Assembly: GCA_905210845.1 (NCBI GenBank)
Contig: CAJLYG010000055.1
Location: forward strand, 1 to 15,994
Direction of reading: 5' to 3'
Length of the DNA: 15,994 bases
Origin: an uncultured Prevotella sp.
GTDB taxonomy: Bacteria; Bacteroidota; Bacteroidia; Bacteroidales; Bacteroidaceae
Shown one piece after another: positions 1 through 7,616 of this stretch. The notes below the pieces were generated by a model. That model worked only from the letters and a program-made list of their open reading frames with translations, searched no databases and was not told the DNA's origin. Every line of letters begins with the position of its first letter. Position 1 is the stretch's first letter. Both the position numbers and the translations under genes were made by a program.

Positions 1-984
1 GCCATGGATACGCCTCCCAATATCTTGGATGATGCGGTACTCTACCTCAGGATTATCTTCTTAGGTGTACCCTTTACGATTATCTATAATTTCGGAGCTG
101 CCATCCTGAGGAGCATGGGAGACACAAAGCGCCCGCTGTATATCCTGATCATAGCTGGGATCATCAACACTATCCTCAATTTAGTCTTTGTGATCGTCTT
201 TCATTTAGGGGTAGCAGGTGTAGCAATAGCCACGGCAATATCCAACTTGGTGAGTGCTTGTATCATCTGCTTATTATTAACACATGAGGACGAACCGTTC
301 AAGTTACACTTGAATGAAATGCATGTCTATCCTGAAGAACTGAAAAGGATCTTGCAGATCGGTATTCCTGCAGGATTACAAGGAATGGTGTTCTCTTTCT
401 CGAACGTGATCTTGCAGTCTGCCATCAATGGCTTCGGGTCGGATGCTGTTGCCGGGTCGGCGGCAGCATTGAACTTTGAGGCATATTGTTACTTCCTGGT
501 CAGTGCCTGCGACGGGGCTGCCATCACCTTTATCGGTCAGAACTATGGAGCCGGGCAATGCCAGCGATGCAAGCGGATCTTCTGGATCTGCATGGCGATG
601 AGCGTGGTCGCATGTGGATTCTTCAACTTGGTGTTTGCCAGTCAGTCCACGTTCTTCCTGCACGCTTTTTCTTTCGACCCGAACGTGGTACGGTATGGGG
701 AAATCCGGATGCACGTGGTTTTAGTCACGCAGGCAATGGCAAGTTCTTATGAGATTGCGGGCTCATGCCTGAGAGGATTAGGCAAGTCGATGTTGCCAGC
801 CATCCTGACTATTTTCGGAACATGCGTACTCAGAATAGCATGGGTATATCTATTAATTCCCCATTACCATGATTTTGGCATTCTACTTTGCGCCTATCCT
901 GTTTCATGGTTCCTCACAGGTTGCATGGTGTTGACCGCATGGTTCATGAACAGCAGGAAACTGCTTGCCCATGATTTCGCCTAA
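1..984 (+). CDS. MATE-family efflux transporter, 5'-truncated by window edge
   Basis: This is a multidrug/toxin extrusion (MATE) inner-membrane antiporter, a family that exports drugs or metabolites using a Na+ or H+ gradient. The frame is already open at base 1 (an Ala codon precedes the first ATG at 4), so that Met is internal. Family members are about 440-460 residues, so roughly 115-125 N-terminal residues lie to the left. The visible 326 residues hold the motif with TP..IL.DAV.YLRI..LG.PF after the third helix, a repeat of the fold near residue 110, AGSAAALNFEAY, and FIGQNYGAGQ followed by a basic R.KRI loop, all typical of the family. There are about nine hydrophobic segments. It is the only plus-strand gene and ends one base from the convergent YigZ gene. 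Its substrate cannot be predicted. Confidence 0.93.
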   Translation, partial: AMDTPPNILDDAVLYLRIIFLGVPFTIIYNFGAAILRSMGDTKRPLYILIIAGIINTILNLVFVIVFHLGVAGVAIATAISNLVSACIICLLLTHEDEPFKLHLNEMHVYPEELKRILQIGIPAGLQGMVFSFSNVILQSAINGFGSDAVAGSAAALNFEAYCYFLVSACDGAAITFIGQNYGAGQCQRCKRIFWICMAMSVVACGFFNLVFASQSTFFLHAFSFDPNVVRYGEIRMHVVLVTQAMASSYEIAGSCLRGLGKSMLPAILTIFGTCVLRIAWVYLLIPHYHDFGILLCAYPVSWFLTGCMVLTAWFMNSRKLLAHDFA

Positions 985-985
985 G

Positions 986-1573
986 TCATTCGAAAGACAA
1001 CTTACGTAGCCGTTCGCGCAATTGATTGGCTTCAGACTTCCGGATAGACAAGGTGATCGAGCAAGTGTTGTCAAAGGTCTGATTGACGATCCTCGGGTTC
1101 ATATCCTTGACGATCCTCATGACATCATTCATCATCGGATAGGTAAAAGTATACTGGACGAGCTCTTCTACCTGCCTGACGACGACCGTGCAATGGGCAA
1201 TGGCATCGGCTGCAGCCGTGCGATAAGCCACGATCAGTCCACTGGTCCCTAAGTTGACGCCCCCATAGTACCTGACGACAATGATCAGGATATCTGTCAG
1301 CTCATGGCTGTTAATCTGTCCCAAGATCGGCTTGCCGGCGGTACTCGACGGTTCCCCGTCGTCATTGGCGCGAAACTCTTGGCGTTCAGGACCTAACATA
1401 TACGCATAGCACACATGCCGGGCATCATAGTATTTCTTCCGATACCCGGCAATGATCCTCTTTACATCCTCAGCGGATTCCACGTGATGTGCAAAAGCGA
1501 GGAACTTACTCCGCTTTTCGGAGTAAAATCCCTCGCCTATTTGATCAGCAATGGTTGAATATTCGTCTATCAT
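986..1573 (-). CDS. yigZ: YigZ/IMPACT (UPF0029) family protein
   Basis: This 195-residue protein belongs to the YigZ/IMPACT family. The N-terminal UPF0029 domain is clear: RHVCYAY (52-58), DDGEPSSTAGKPIL (71-84) and RYYGGVNLGTSGLIVAY (101-117) are family signatures. The C-terminal part (about 140-190) fits the small ferredoxin-like DUF1949 domain. Length is normal for the family (about 200). Eukaryotic IMPACT modulates the GCN2 translational stress response. The bacterial role is unsettled, and nucleic-acid or ribosome-related binding has been suggested. The ATG at 1573-1571 shares one base with the TAA of the upstream DUF1015 gene (TAATG), which implies translational coupling and a place at the end of the serine operon. 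The TGA stop is one base from the convergent MATE stop. Confidence 0.93.
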   Translation of the reverse strand: MIDEYSTIADQIGEGFYSEKRSKFLAFAHHVESAEDVKRIIAGYRKKYYDARHVCYAYMLGPERQEFRANDDGEPSSTAGKPILGQINSHELTDILIIVVRYYGGVNLGTSGLIVAYRTAAADAIAHCTVVVRQVEELVQYTFTYPMMNDVMRIVKDMNPRIVNQTFDNTCSITLSIRKSEANQLRERLRKLSFE

Positions 1574-2820
1574 TATTCCAATTTATGAATGATCAGCCCT
1601 GACCGCAATTTCGGCTCAAACCAAGTCGCTTTCGGTGGCATGATCTTACCACTGTCTGCGATATCCATGATCTGTTTCATCGATACGGGGTACAATGCCA
1701 GTGCCATGCGCATCTCGCCACTGTCAACGCGGCGTTTCAATTCCTTCAATCCGCGCAACCCACCGACAAAGTCGATGCGTTTATCAGAACGCAGGTCCTT
1801 GATACCAAGCAACTGGTCCAGGATCAACCGGGACGAGATGTCAACATCCAAGACGCCGATAGGATCCGTGTCATCATACGTGCCTTCCTTTGCGACGAGA
1901 CTGTACCATTTTCCGTCCAAGTAAAGCGAGAACTCATGCAGGTGCGTGGGCTTGTAAATGTCCGTCCCCTTGCATTCCACCGTGAAGTTCTTCTTTAATG
2001 CTTCTAAGAATTGTTCGGAAGTCATGCCATTGAGATCCTTGACCACGCGATTATAATCGAGGATGGTCAATTGGGAAGCCTGGAAGCATACTGCCATGAA
2101 ATAGTTGTATTCCTCCTTACCGGTGTGATGAGGGTTCTGCTTGGCTTTTTCCGCCCCCACTAATGCAGCGGCAGCAGAGCGATGATGTCCATCAGCAATA
2201 TACAGGCTAGGCATCTTAGCAAACTCAGCCGTAATGGTCGCGATATCCCTGTCATCAGAGATCACCCAAAACTGATGCCGGAACCCATCAATAGGCGCGA
2301 TGAAGTCATATTCCGGTGTCGTTGCAGCATAGCGCATGATCAAGTCGTTGAGCACCTTATTGTCGGGATAGGCAAAGAATACCGGCTCTATATTCGCATT
2401 GCATACGCGAACATGCTTCATGCGGTCCTCTTCCTTGTCACGGCGGGTTAGCTCATGTTTCTTGATCACCCCAGACAGATAGTCGTTGACATAAGCGCCA
2501 ACCACCAACCCGTATTGGGTCTTGCCATTCATTGTCTGAGCGTAGATATAATAGTTCTCCTTATTGTCCTGTACGAGCCATCCTTTCTCTTGGAACATCT
2601 TGAAGTGATCGGCTGCACTCTGATAGACACGGGGGTCATATTCAGAAGTGCCCGGTTCAAAATTGATCTCAGGCTTGATGATATGATACAGGCTCATCTC
2701 ATTGTCACCTGCCTCTTCACGAGCTTCCTCAGAGTTCAGGACGTCGTATGGACGGCTCTCAACTTTCTCTACTAAGTCTTTCGGTGGACGAACACCTTTA
2801 AAAGGTTTTACTGTAGCCAT
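1573..2820 (-). CDS. DUF1015 family protein in the serine operon
   Basis: This soluble 415-residue protein is of the DUF1015 family (PF06245), full length for the family. Recognisable features are an N-terminal RPYDVLNSEEA (23-33), SLYHIIKPE (43-51), YIADGHHRSAAAA (207-219) and the C-terminal block MPPKATWFEPKLRSGL (394-409). There is no signal peptide or membrane segment, so it is cytoplasmic. The function is not established. The DGHHR motif resembles the G.HR-type motif of ParB/sulfiredoxin-fold nucleotide-binding proteins, which include the free-serine kinase SerK. That comparison is mine and untested. The gene lies 78 bases after the serA-type gene and overlaps yigZ by one base, so it is very likely co-transcribed with serC and serA. 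A role in serine or phosphoserine metabolism is an inference from that position. Confidence 0.93.
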   Translation of the reverse strand: MATVKPFKGVRPPKDLVEKVESRPYDVLNSEEAREEAGDNEMSLYHIIKPEINFEPGTSEYDPRVYQSAADHFKMFQEKGWLVQDNKENYYIYAQTMNGKTQYGLVVGAYVNDYLSGVIKKHELTRRDKEEDRMKHVRVCNANIEPVFFAYPDNKVLNDLIMRYAATTPEYDFIAPIDGFRHQFWVISDDRDIATITAEFAKMPSLYIADGHHRSAAAALVGAEKAKQNPHHTGKEEYNYFMAVCFQASQLTILDYNRVVKDLNGMTSEQFLEALKKNFTVECKGTDIYKPTHLHEFSLYLDGKWYSLVAKEGTYDDTDPIGVLDVDISSRLILDQLLGIKDLRSDKRIDFVGGLRGLKELKRRVDSGEMRMALALYPVSMKQIMDIADSGKIMPPKATWFEPKLRSGLIIHKLE

Positions 2821-2846
2821 AGTTTTAGATACTGATTAATAAGATA

Positions 2847-2885
2847 GCCCTCAGGAGCCGGACAGGCGCCAAGTCCCTGATGGGC
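2847..2885 (-). other. Intercistronic stem-loop between serA and DUF1015 gene
   Basis: GCCC, one bulged A, then TCAGG pairs with CCTGA-GGGC on the minus strand: nine pairs around a 20-base loop that could form a further GGAC/GTCC hairpin. No U-run follows, so it is not a canonical intrinsic terminator. It fills the centre of the 78-base serA-DUF1015 gap and may act in mRNA processing or stability. Confidence 0.5.
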
Positions 2886-2898
2886 CATGACTTTCGAT

Positions 2899-3816
2899 TT
2901 ATTTATTGACTTGGAACTTCGTGCAGCCCTCTTTGAAGAAGGCGTTGATCTGCTTAGCGGCTGCGATTCCCGCATTGATATTTGCCTCAGCGGTCTGTGC
3001 CCCCATCTTCTTGGGCGTTGCGAAATAGCGTCCTTCAAACTTAGCGAACTCAGCATCTGCATCCGGTTTGATATCCGTAATGTATTTCAAGTCCTCGCGT
3101 TCTGTCATCAGCTTGATCAGTTCAGGCTCATTGATCACTTCCTTTCGGGCGGTATTGATCAAGATCCCACCTTTCTTCATCTGGTTCACCACCTGATAGT
3201 TAATGCTTTCCTTGGTTTCAGGCGTAGCAGGGATATGCAGGCTGACGATATCGCAGGTCTGGAAGAGCTCATCCTGGCTCTTTGCAGCATGTACGCCAGC
3301 AGCCTCGATCACCTCTGCGGGGCAGTATGCATCATAAGCGTGCACCTCCATGTCGAAGCCTTTTGCGATACGAGCCACGTTACGTCCAACATTGCCAAAA
3401 GCCAAGATCCCTAATTTCTTGCCTTTCAGCTCTGAGCCAGCCTTGCCATTGAAGAAATTACGAACGGTATACACCAACAGTCCGAATACCAGCTCTGCAA
3501 CCGCATTGGAATTCTGTCCCGGCGTATTCTCGGCAACCACATGATGTGCGGTGGCGGCTGCAAGGTCGATATTGTCATAACCAGCACCAGCCCTCACGAC
3601 AATCTTCAGGTTCTTGGCCGCATCAAAGACATCAGCGGTAAACTTATCCGAGCGGATAATGGCAGCGTCCGCGTCTTTCACGGCATCGATGAGCTGAGAC
3701 TTATCCGTATATTTCTCGAGTACAGCCAGCTCATGGCCTGCGCTCTCAATTTCTTTCTTGATGTCAGCTACTGCAGCTGGTGCAAAAGGTTTTTCGGTTG
3801 CGATTAAAACTTTCAT
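2899..3816 (-). CDS. serA: D-3-phosphoglycerate dehydrogenase, short type III form
   Basis: This NAD-dependent 2-hydroxyacid dehydrogenase should oxidise 3-phosphoglycerate to 3-phosphohydroxypyruvate, the first step of serine synthesis. At 305 residues it has only the substrate- and nucleotide-binding domains. The C-terminal ACT domain that gives serine feedback in E. coli SerA is absent. Visible motifs are RAGAGYDNID (75-84), NTPGQNSNAVAE (97-108), the dinucleotide-binding loop AFGNVG (139-144; first Gly of GxGxxG is Ala), and NTAR with Arg224. The usual catalytic His in TPH.GA is replaced by Lys (TPKKMGAQTAEA, Lys269/270), and the usual acidic partner region reads TDIKPDADAEF. Similar Lys forms are known as type IIIK, for example in Entamoeba. 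Its position between serC and the DUF1015 gene supports the assignment over a generic hydroxyacid dehydrogenase. Confidence 0.88.
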   Translation of the reverse strand: MKVLIATEKPFAPAAVADIKKEIESAGHELAVLEKYTDKSQLIDAVKDADAAIIRSDKFTADVFDAAKNLKIVVRAGAGYDNIDLAAATAHHVVAENTPGQNSNAVAELVFGLLVYTVRNFFNGKAGSELKGKKLGILAFGNVGRNVARIAKGFDMEVHAYDAYCPAEVIEAAGVHAAKSQDELFQTCDIVSLHIPATPETKESINYQVVNQMKKGGILINTARKEVINEPELIKLMTEREDLKYITDIKPDADAEFAKFEGRYFATPKKMGAQTAEANINAGIAAAKQINAFFKEGCTKFQVNK

Positions 3817-3840
3817 GATCTTTGATTTTTAACTGATAAA

Positions 3841-3861
3841 GGGCGAATACTACATCCGCCC
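3841..3861 (-). other. Intercistronic stem-loop between serC and serA
   Basis: Read as minus-strand RNA, GGGCGGAU pairs with AUUCGCCC across the loop GUAGU. This is eight pairs including one G-U, which becomes an A-C mismatch on the other strand, so the structure fits transcription in the serC-to-serA direction. UUUAUC follows, too short a U-run for a strong terminator. It may be a partial terminator or an mRNA-stability element that sets the serC:serA ratio. Confidence 0.5.
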
Positions 3862-3881
3862 TTCTCAGATGGTTATTGAAT

Positions 3882-4949
3882 TTAATGTTCTTTTTCGAAA
3901 TCCTGCATGGCTTTCACCAATGCGCCAACGCCCTCAAGCGTCTGTGCATTATAGCAGCTGGCACGGAACCCACCCACAGAGCGGTGTCCCTTGATGCCGA
4001 CCATGCCGCGTGCAGTGGCGAACTCGAGGAAAGGCTTCTCCAAATCCCTATACTCGTCATTCATCACGAAGCAAATATTCATCAGTGATCGATCTTCCTC
4101 CTTTACCGTACCGCGGAACAACTTGTTGCGGTCGATTTCTGCATAGAGCATGTCAGCACGCTCGTGGGCACGCCTATCCATTTCCTCCACGCCACCGTTC
4201 TTCTTCAACCAGCGTAAGGTTTCAAGAGCTGAATAGATAGGAACGACTGGAGGTGTGTTGAACATTGAGCCCTTCTCCACATGAGTACGGTAATCGAGCA
4301 TTGTTGGGATCTCACGAGGAGCCCTGCCCAACTTGTCCTCTTTCAGGATGATCAATGTCACACCTGCCATGGCAAGGTTCTTCTGTGCGCCTCCATAGAT
4401 GCAGTCATACTTGCTGACGTCAACAGGGCGACTGAAGATGTCGGATGACATGTCAGCGATCATGGGTACTGGAACATCAAGGTCTTTACGGATCTCCGTG
4501 CCAAAAATAGTGTTGTTGGTTGTGATGTGCAGATAGTCTACATCTGTAGGACAAACCCACCCCTTTGGAATAAAGGTATAATTAGCGTCTGCTGAGGAGG
4601 CTACCTCTACTACTTCACCAAAGTGCTTTGCTTCCTTCATGGCTTTTTTGGCCCATGTACCTGTATTAAGGTATGCAGCTTTCTTGATCAGGAAGTTGCA
4701 AGGAACCTGACAGAACTGAAGTGAAGCACCACCTCCTAAGAAGATAACAGCATAACCTTCAGGAATCTGAAGCAATTCCTTGATCAAGGCTACAGCCTCG
4801 TCAACCACTGGCTGGAAATCCTTAGCACGATGGCTAATTTCCATCAGGGAAAGTCCACTACCATTAAAATCTAAAATCTGTTTCGCAGTATTCTCAATTA
4901 CCTCCCGTGGGAGCATTGAAGGACCAGCGTTAAAGTTGTACTTCTTCAT
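3882..4949 (-). CDS. serC: Phosphoserine aminotransferase SerC
   Basis: SerC is a cytoplasmic PLP enzyme of the class V aminotransferase fold. It converts 3-phosphohydroxypyruvate and glutamate to O-phosphoserine and 2-oxoglutarate, the second step of serine synthesis. It also acts in pyridoxal phosphate synthesis in some bacteria. The 355-residue length is normal. The start [14 protein letters not shown] is diagnostic. SHR (39-41) carries the substrate-binding Arg, FLGGGAS (70-76) binds the cofactor phosphate, ADMSSD (165-170) holds the Asp that contacts the pyridine nitrogen, and YGGAQKN (185-191) holds the Schiff-base Lys190. It is the first gene of the serC-serA-DUF1015-yigZ unit, 65 bases ahead of serA. 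The leader before the ATG is AT-rich with no clear Shine-Dalgarno, as is usual in Bacteroidota. Confidence 0.98.
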   Translation of the reverse strand: MKKYNFNAGPSMLPREVIENTAKQILDFNGSGLSLMEISHRAKDFQPVVDEAVALIKELLQIPEGYAVIFLGGGASLQFCQVPCNFLIKKAAYLNTGTWAKKAMKEAKHFGEVVEVASSADANYTFIPKGWVCPTDVDYLHITTNNTIFGTEIRKDLDVPVPMIADMSSDIFSRPVDVSKYDCIYGGAQKNLAMAGVTLIILKEDKLGRAPREIPTMLDYRTHVEKGSMFNTPPVVPIYSALETLRWLKKNGGVEEMDRRAHERADMLYAEIDRNKLFRGTVKEEDRSLMNICFVMNDEYRDLEKPFLEFATARGMVGIKGHRSVGGFRASCYNAQTLEGVGALVKAMQDFEKEH

Positions 4950-4983
4950 CTGAATTTAATTTAAGTTGTTAATTTACCGTGGG

Positions 4984-5015
4984 CGAAGATACGCTTTTTA
5001 TTTGATATCTCCAAA
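4984..5015 (-). promoter_or_regulatory. Predicted Bacteroidota promoter of serC operon
   Basis: On the minus strand a TTTG (-33 box, 5015-5012) is followed after exactly 20 bases by TATCTTCG (4991-4984). That is one mismatch from the TAnnTTTG -7 consensus of the Bacteroidota primary sigma factor. A start a few bases downstream would give a leader of about 30 AT-rich bases before the serC ATG at 4949. Confidence 0.65.
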
Positions 5016-5052
5016 TATTTGAACAACTATTTGCATCATTCGTCGAAATAAT

Positions 5053-5065
5053 TGTCACAATGACA
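5053..5065. promoter_or_regulatory. Short inverted repeat upstream of serC promoter
   Basis: TGTCA-CAA-TGACA is a perfect 5-bp inverted repeat, centred about 75-80 bases upstream of the predicted serC start. A second palindrome, TTCG-T-CGAA, lies at 5039-5047. They could be operator half-sites for a dimeric regulator, but short palindromes of this size occur by chance. No regulator can be named. Confidence 0.2.
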
Positions 5066-5083
5066 CTTATACGAATAAATATA

Positions 5084-5091
5084 CAAAGATA
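5084..5091 (-). promoter_or_regulatory. Possible second -7 element upstream of serC
   Basis: TATCTTTG on the minus strand is a perfect TAnnTTTG match just after the helicase stop codon. The expected -33 region has no TTTG at 19-21 bases; the nearest TTG is 25 bases away, so this is a weaker candidate than 4984-5015. If used, it would give serC a leader of about 130 bases. Confidence 0.25.
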
Positions 5092-5099
5092 CCTTTTAC

Positions 5100-6416
5100 T
5101 CAGCGTACTGATTCCACAATGGTACGAATCCCTTTGATTTTCTCTCCTTTTGTCAACTGCAATGTCTGGATCAGTTTCTTTCGAGAGATGGCAACATAGG
5201 CATATCGTTCCTTGACATCGATACGTCCAATGTCTTCTTTTTGCAAATCTGCCTTCTTACACAAGAAACCAACGATATCGCCTTTGCTGATCTTATCCTT
5301 CTTACCCTTACCTATATATAAGGTAGCCATCTTGGGGATGGGTACTGCCTTGCCCTCAGCTTTTGTCGCAAAAGGTTCGACGTCACCTTCAACATAGTCT
5401 GGGATTTGCTCACCAGGTCCGAGAATGAAGAACGCGGAGCCTGTGTTCTGCCAGCGGGCGGTTCGCCCTACCCGATGGACATACCCTTCCTCGCTCTCCG
5501 GTAAGTGATAATGAATGATATTGCGGATATCGGGGATATCCAAGCCGCGTGACGCAAGGTCAGTGCAGACTAAGACATTGGCCGAGCCATTGCTAAACTT
5601 ATATAAGGCATCCTCCCGTAGCTTTTGGTCAAGCCCTCCATGGAACATGCTGATGGAGAATCCATTCTTGCGTAAGTACTCAGCGGTTCGTTCTACGCTG
5701 TCCCTGTAGTTCAGGAAGACGATGCTACTGGTATCTCCTAAGGTCAGCAAGAGAGCCTTCAAGGTCTCGAGCTTATCTTTATCCGGGCTGTCCACCTGAT
5801 AGACCTGTACTCTGTCAGGTACCTGTTCCCCCTGAACCTGATAGTCGACACGGATCACCCTCCCCATGTTCACATACTGGGGAATGGATGCGGCATCGGT
5901 TGCAGACAGCAAGATGTGGCGTTGTATAGCAGGAAGCCTGCCTATGATCGTACTCATCTCTTCCGAGAAACCCATTTCCAAGCACTTATCGAATTCGTCT
6001 ATGACCAGGTAGTGGATGCAGCTTGCCAGGATGTTGCCCTTTTCCAAATGGTCGTTCAACCTGCCTGGAGTGGCAAAGACGACCTGCGGCCTTACTTGTC
6101 TCAATACCCTGTGCTCATCCATGGCAGCCCGACCACCATAGCAGGCACAGCAACGCAGTCCGCTCCCCATGTCCTTCAAGACCGTTGCCGACTGCAAGGC
6201 CAGTTCTCTGCCAGGAACGATGACCACAGCCTGCACGTCATCCTTTGACGCATCTAACAATTGCACCAAAGGGAGAAGATAGGCAAGCGTCTTGCCCGAC
6301 CCTGTCGGTGACAGGATGACCACGTCCTTGTTGGAGTGCAAGATCGCTTCCGACGCAGCCAACTGCATGGCATTAAGCTCTTCAATGCCTAATTTCTGTA
6401 ATATGGTATTGCTCAT
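5100..6416 (-). CDS. dbpA: DbpA-like DEAD-box ATP-dependent RNA helicase
   Basis: This 438-residue RNA helicase has two RecA-like domains and a C-terminal DbpA RNA-binding domain. Motifs in order are the Q-motif Gln18 region, Walker A SPTGSGKT (36-43), PGRELA (68-73), TPGRL (116-120), motif II written DEFD (140-143) instead of DEAD, SAT (171-173), motif V CTDLASRGLD (284-293) and motif VI HRVGRTAR (314-321). Residues from about 364 to the end (ATLYIGKGKKDKIS, then GDIVGFL) match the RRM-like DbpA domain, which in E. coli recognises hairpin 92 of 23S rRNA during large-subunit assembly. A similar role is likely but inferred. The ATG overlaps the TGA of the upstream TPR gene by four bases (ATGA), so it is translationally coupled to a secreted protein gene, which is unusual company. 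Confidence 0.94.
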   Translation of the reverse strand: MSNTILQKLGIEELNAMQLAASEAILHSNKDVVILSPTGSGKTLAYLLPLVQLLDASKDDVQAVVIVPGRELALQSATVLKDMGSGLRCCACYGGRAAMDEHRVLRQVRPQVVFATPGRLNDHLEKGNILASCIHYLVIDEFDKCLEMGFSEEMSTIIGRLPAIQRHILLSATDAASIPQYVNMGRVIRVDYQVQGEQVPDRVQVYQVDSPDKDKLETLKALLLTLGDTSSIVFLNYRDSVERTAEYLRKNGFSISMFHGGLDQKLREDALYKFSNGSANVLVCTDLASRGLDIPDIRNIIHYHLPESEEGYVHRVGRTARWQNTGSAFFILGPGEQIPDYVEGDVEPFATKAEGKAVPIPKMATLYIGKGKKDKISKGDIVGFLCKKADLQKEDIGRIDVKERYAYVAISRKKLIQTLQLTKGEKIKGIRTIVESVR

Positions 6417-7612
6417 TTCTTCAGTAATTTATCAATCTCGTCAAATTCTTTGCCCATGTTCAGGTTCAGGTAGATGGTATACAAGGGCAAAGCCCATTTG
6501 TCTTTCTCTCCCGGTGCCAGCACCCGGTATTTTTGCAGGTACGGCATTGCCTTCTTATAATAGTCTAAGACTTGCTGCTTCCGCTTGTCTGAGGCCTTCA
6601 TGTGCTTATCCAGCTCCACTGCCTTATCGTAATAAGCGAGTCCGGCGTTCAGGTAAGCATCCGTCAGGGTGTCGTTTTTAGCAAGCAACCGGTCGCAAAT
6701 AGCAATGCACTCATCATACTTCCCACTATTCAGCAGCACCGTACTCTTGGCAAAGAGAAACACCTCACTCGTGCTGTCAACGGCCAAGCCTTGATTACAA
6801 ACTTCCTTGGCACTGTCCAACTCGCCCCGGTCGGAATAATATTCCACCAGTCTGGGAAAGAAGAACGGGAACTTAGGGTACTTCTGGAATCCTTCCTTCA
6901 AAGCATCCACATAACGAGCTGTATCATGGTCCTGCTTATAGGTCTCCGCAAGATATTGCAGCATATAATTATAATGTGCAGTATCCTTAAGTGCCGTATA
7001 AGTATATTTCAACGTTGCCTTAGAATCCTTCATCTTATAACCACAGAACACAGCCCAATAGGCAGCCAATGGCAATCTCTTGTCTTTCTCCTGATAGCGA
7101 TAGGCACGGAAGAGGGGCTGTTCGGCACAATCCAAGTATGTATCAAAGAACTGATAGGCTTCCTGATATTTTTGCTTCTTGATAAAGAAAGTGCCCCCAT
7201 TGAACAAGTTGGGACGGAAGGTGTTCAGAAACTGTGCATGCTTATTACGGTATTCCAGTTCTACCTTTCCCTTCTTATTCGGCCTCGCATCCAAGGAGTC
7301 AAGGCCTTCAAGGGTCAAGAACATCTTCCTACAATAAGAAAACAGCTTTGCCGTATCCGCAGCTTGTTTCAAATACATCTTCTCATTTTCCACGGCGTAC
7401 TCCTTGTGGATCGCATCGAAAAGCGTAAGCCAGACCTTATCATTGGCACGATGGGTAGAATCTTTCAATAAGTTCACCATCAACTGTTCAGCCTTGTCTA
7501 AATTCTTTCCACTCTTGATATAAGTCTTCGCAGTAGATATATCTTTTTTCTGTGCAGCAACGCCCTGCACCATCAGTATCATCAACAGTAAAAAAAATAT
7601 CTTCCTCATCAT
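6413..7612 (-). CDS. Secreted TPR-repeat protein (paralogue 1)
   Basis: This 399-residue protein has an N-terminal signal peptide: two Met, Arg-Lys, a hydrophobic core to about residue 18, and likely cleavage after VAA (18-20). No lipobox Cys follows, so it should be periplasmic or soluble-secreted. The mature part is helical and rich in Tyr, Lys and Ala, with TPR-like units such as the one at about 285-330 (S.VLLNSGKYDECIAICDRLL). It is a full-length paralogue of the next gene upstream. Both share LD..P.KKGKV followed by YRN or FRN (here 107-123), a PLF segment, a MKD segment and a terminal LY..Y..LN block. Function is unknown; scaffolding of envelope complexes is one possibility for secreted TPR proteins. 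It starts four bases after its paralogue ends and overlaps the helicase gene. A second ATG directly follows the first. Confidence 0.9.
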   Translation of the reverse strand: MMRKIFFLLLMILMVQGVAAQKKDISTAKTYIKSGKNLDKAEQLMVNLLKDSTHRANDKVWLTLFDAIHKEYAVENEKMYLKQAADTAKLFSYCRKMFLTLEGLDSLDARPNKKGKVELEYRNKHAQFLNTFRPNLFNGGTFFIKKQKYQEAYQFFDTYLDCAEQPLFRAYRYQEKDKRLPLAAYWAVFCGYKMKDSKATLKYTYTALKDTAHYNYMLQYLAETYKQDHDTARYVDALKEGFQKYPKFPFFFPRLVEYYSDRGELDSAKEVCNQGLAVDSTSEVFLFAKSTVLLNSGKYDECIAICDRLLAKNDTLTDAYLNAGLAYYDKAVELDKHMKASDKRKQQVLDYYKKAMPYLQKYRVLAPGEKDKWALPLYTIYLNLNMGKEFDEIDKLLKK

Positions 7613-7616
7613 GATT

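Noticed and set aside
4..6. ATG at base 4 as the true start of the MATE gene
   Set aside because: The frame is open upstream, and the first visible residues correspond to the region after the third helix of MATE proteins, so the gene is cut by the window edge.
2808..3062. 84-residue minus-strand frame overlapping the end of serA and the start of the DUF1015 gene
   Set aside because: It overlaps two well-supported genes in another frame, has low-complexity Ser/Arg-rich sequence, and the gap it covers is better explained by a stem-loop.
2887..3414. 175-residue plus-strand frame
   Set aside because: It is fully antisense to the serA-type gene and has no motif or leader of its own.
3841..3861. 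Strong intrinsic terminator ending serC transcription
   Set aside because: The stem is good, but only three U residues follow. The downstream genes belong to the same pathway without a clear promoter of their own.
6602..7471. 289-residue open frame on the plus strand
   Set aside because: It lies entirely antisense to the secreted TPR gene, which has a signal peptide, a paralogue and operon context. The plus-strand product shows no recognisable domain and no plausible start region.
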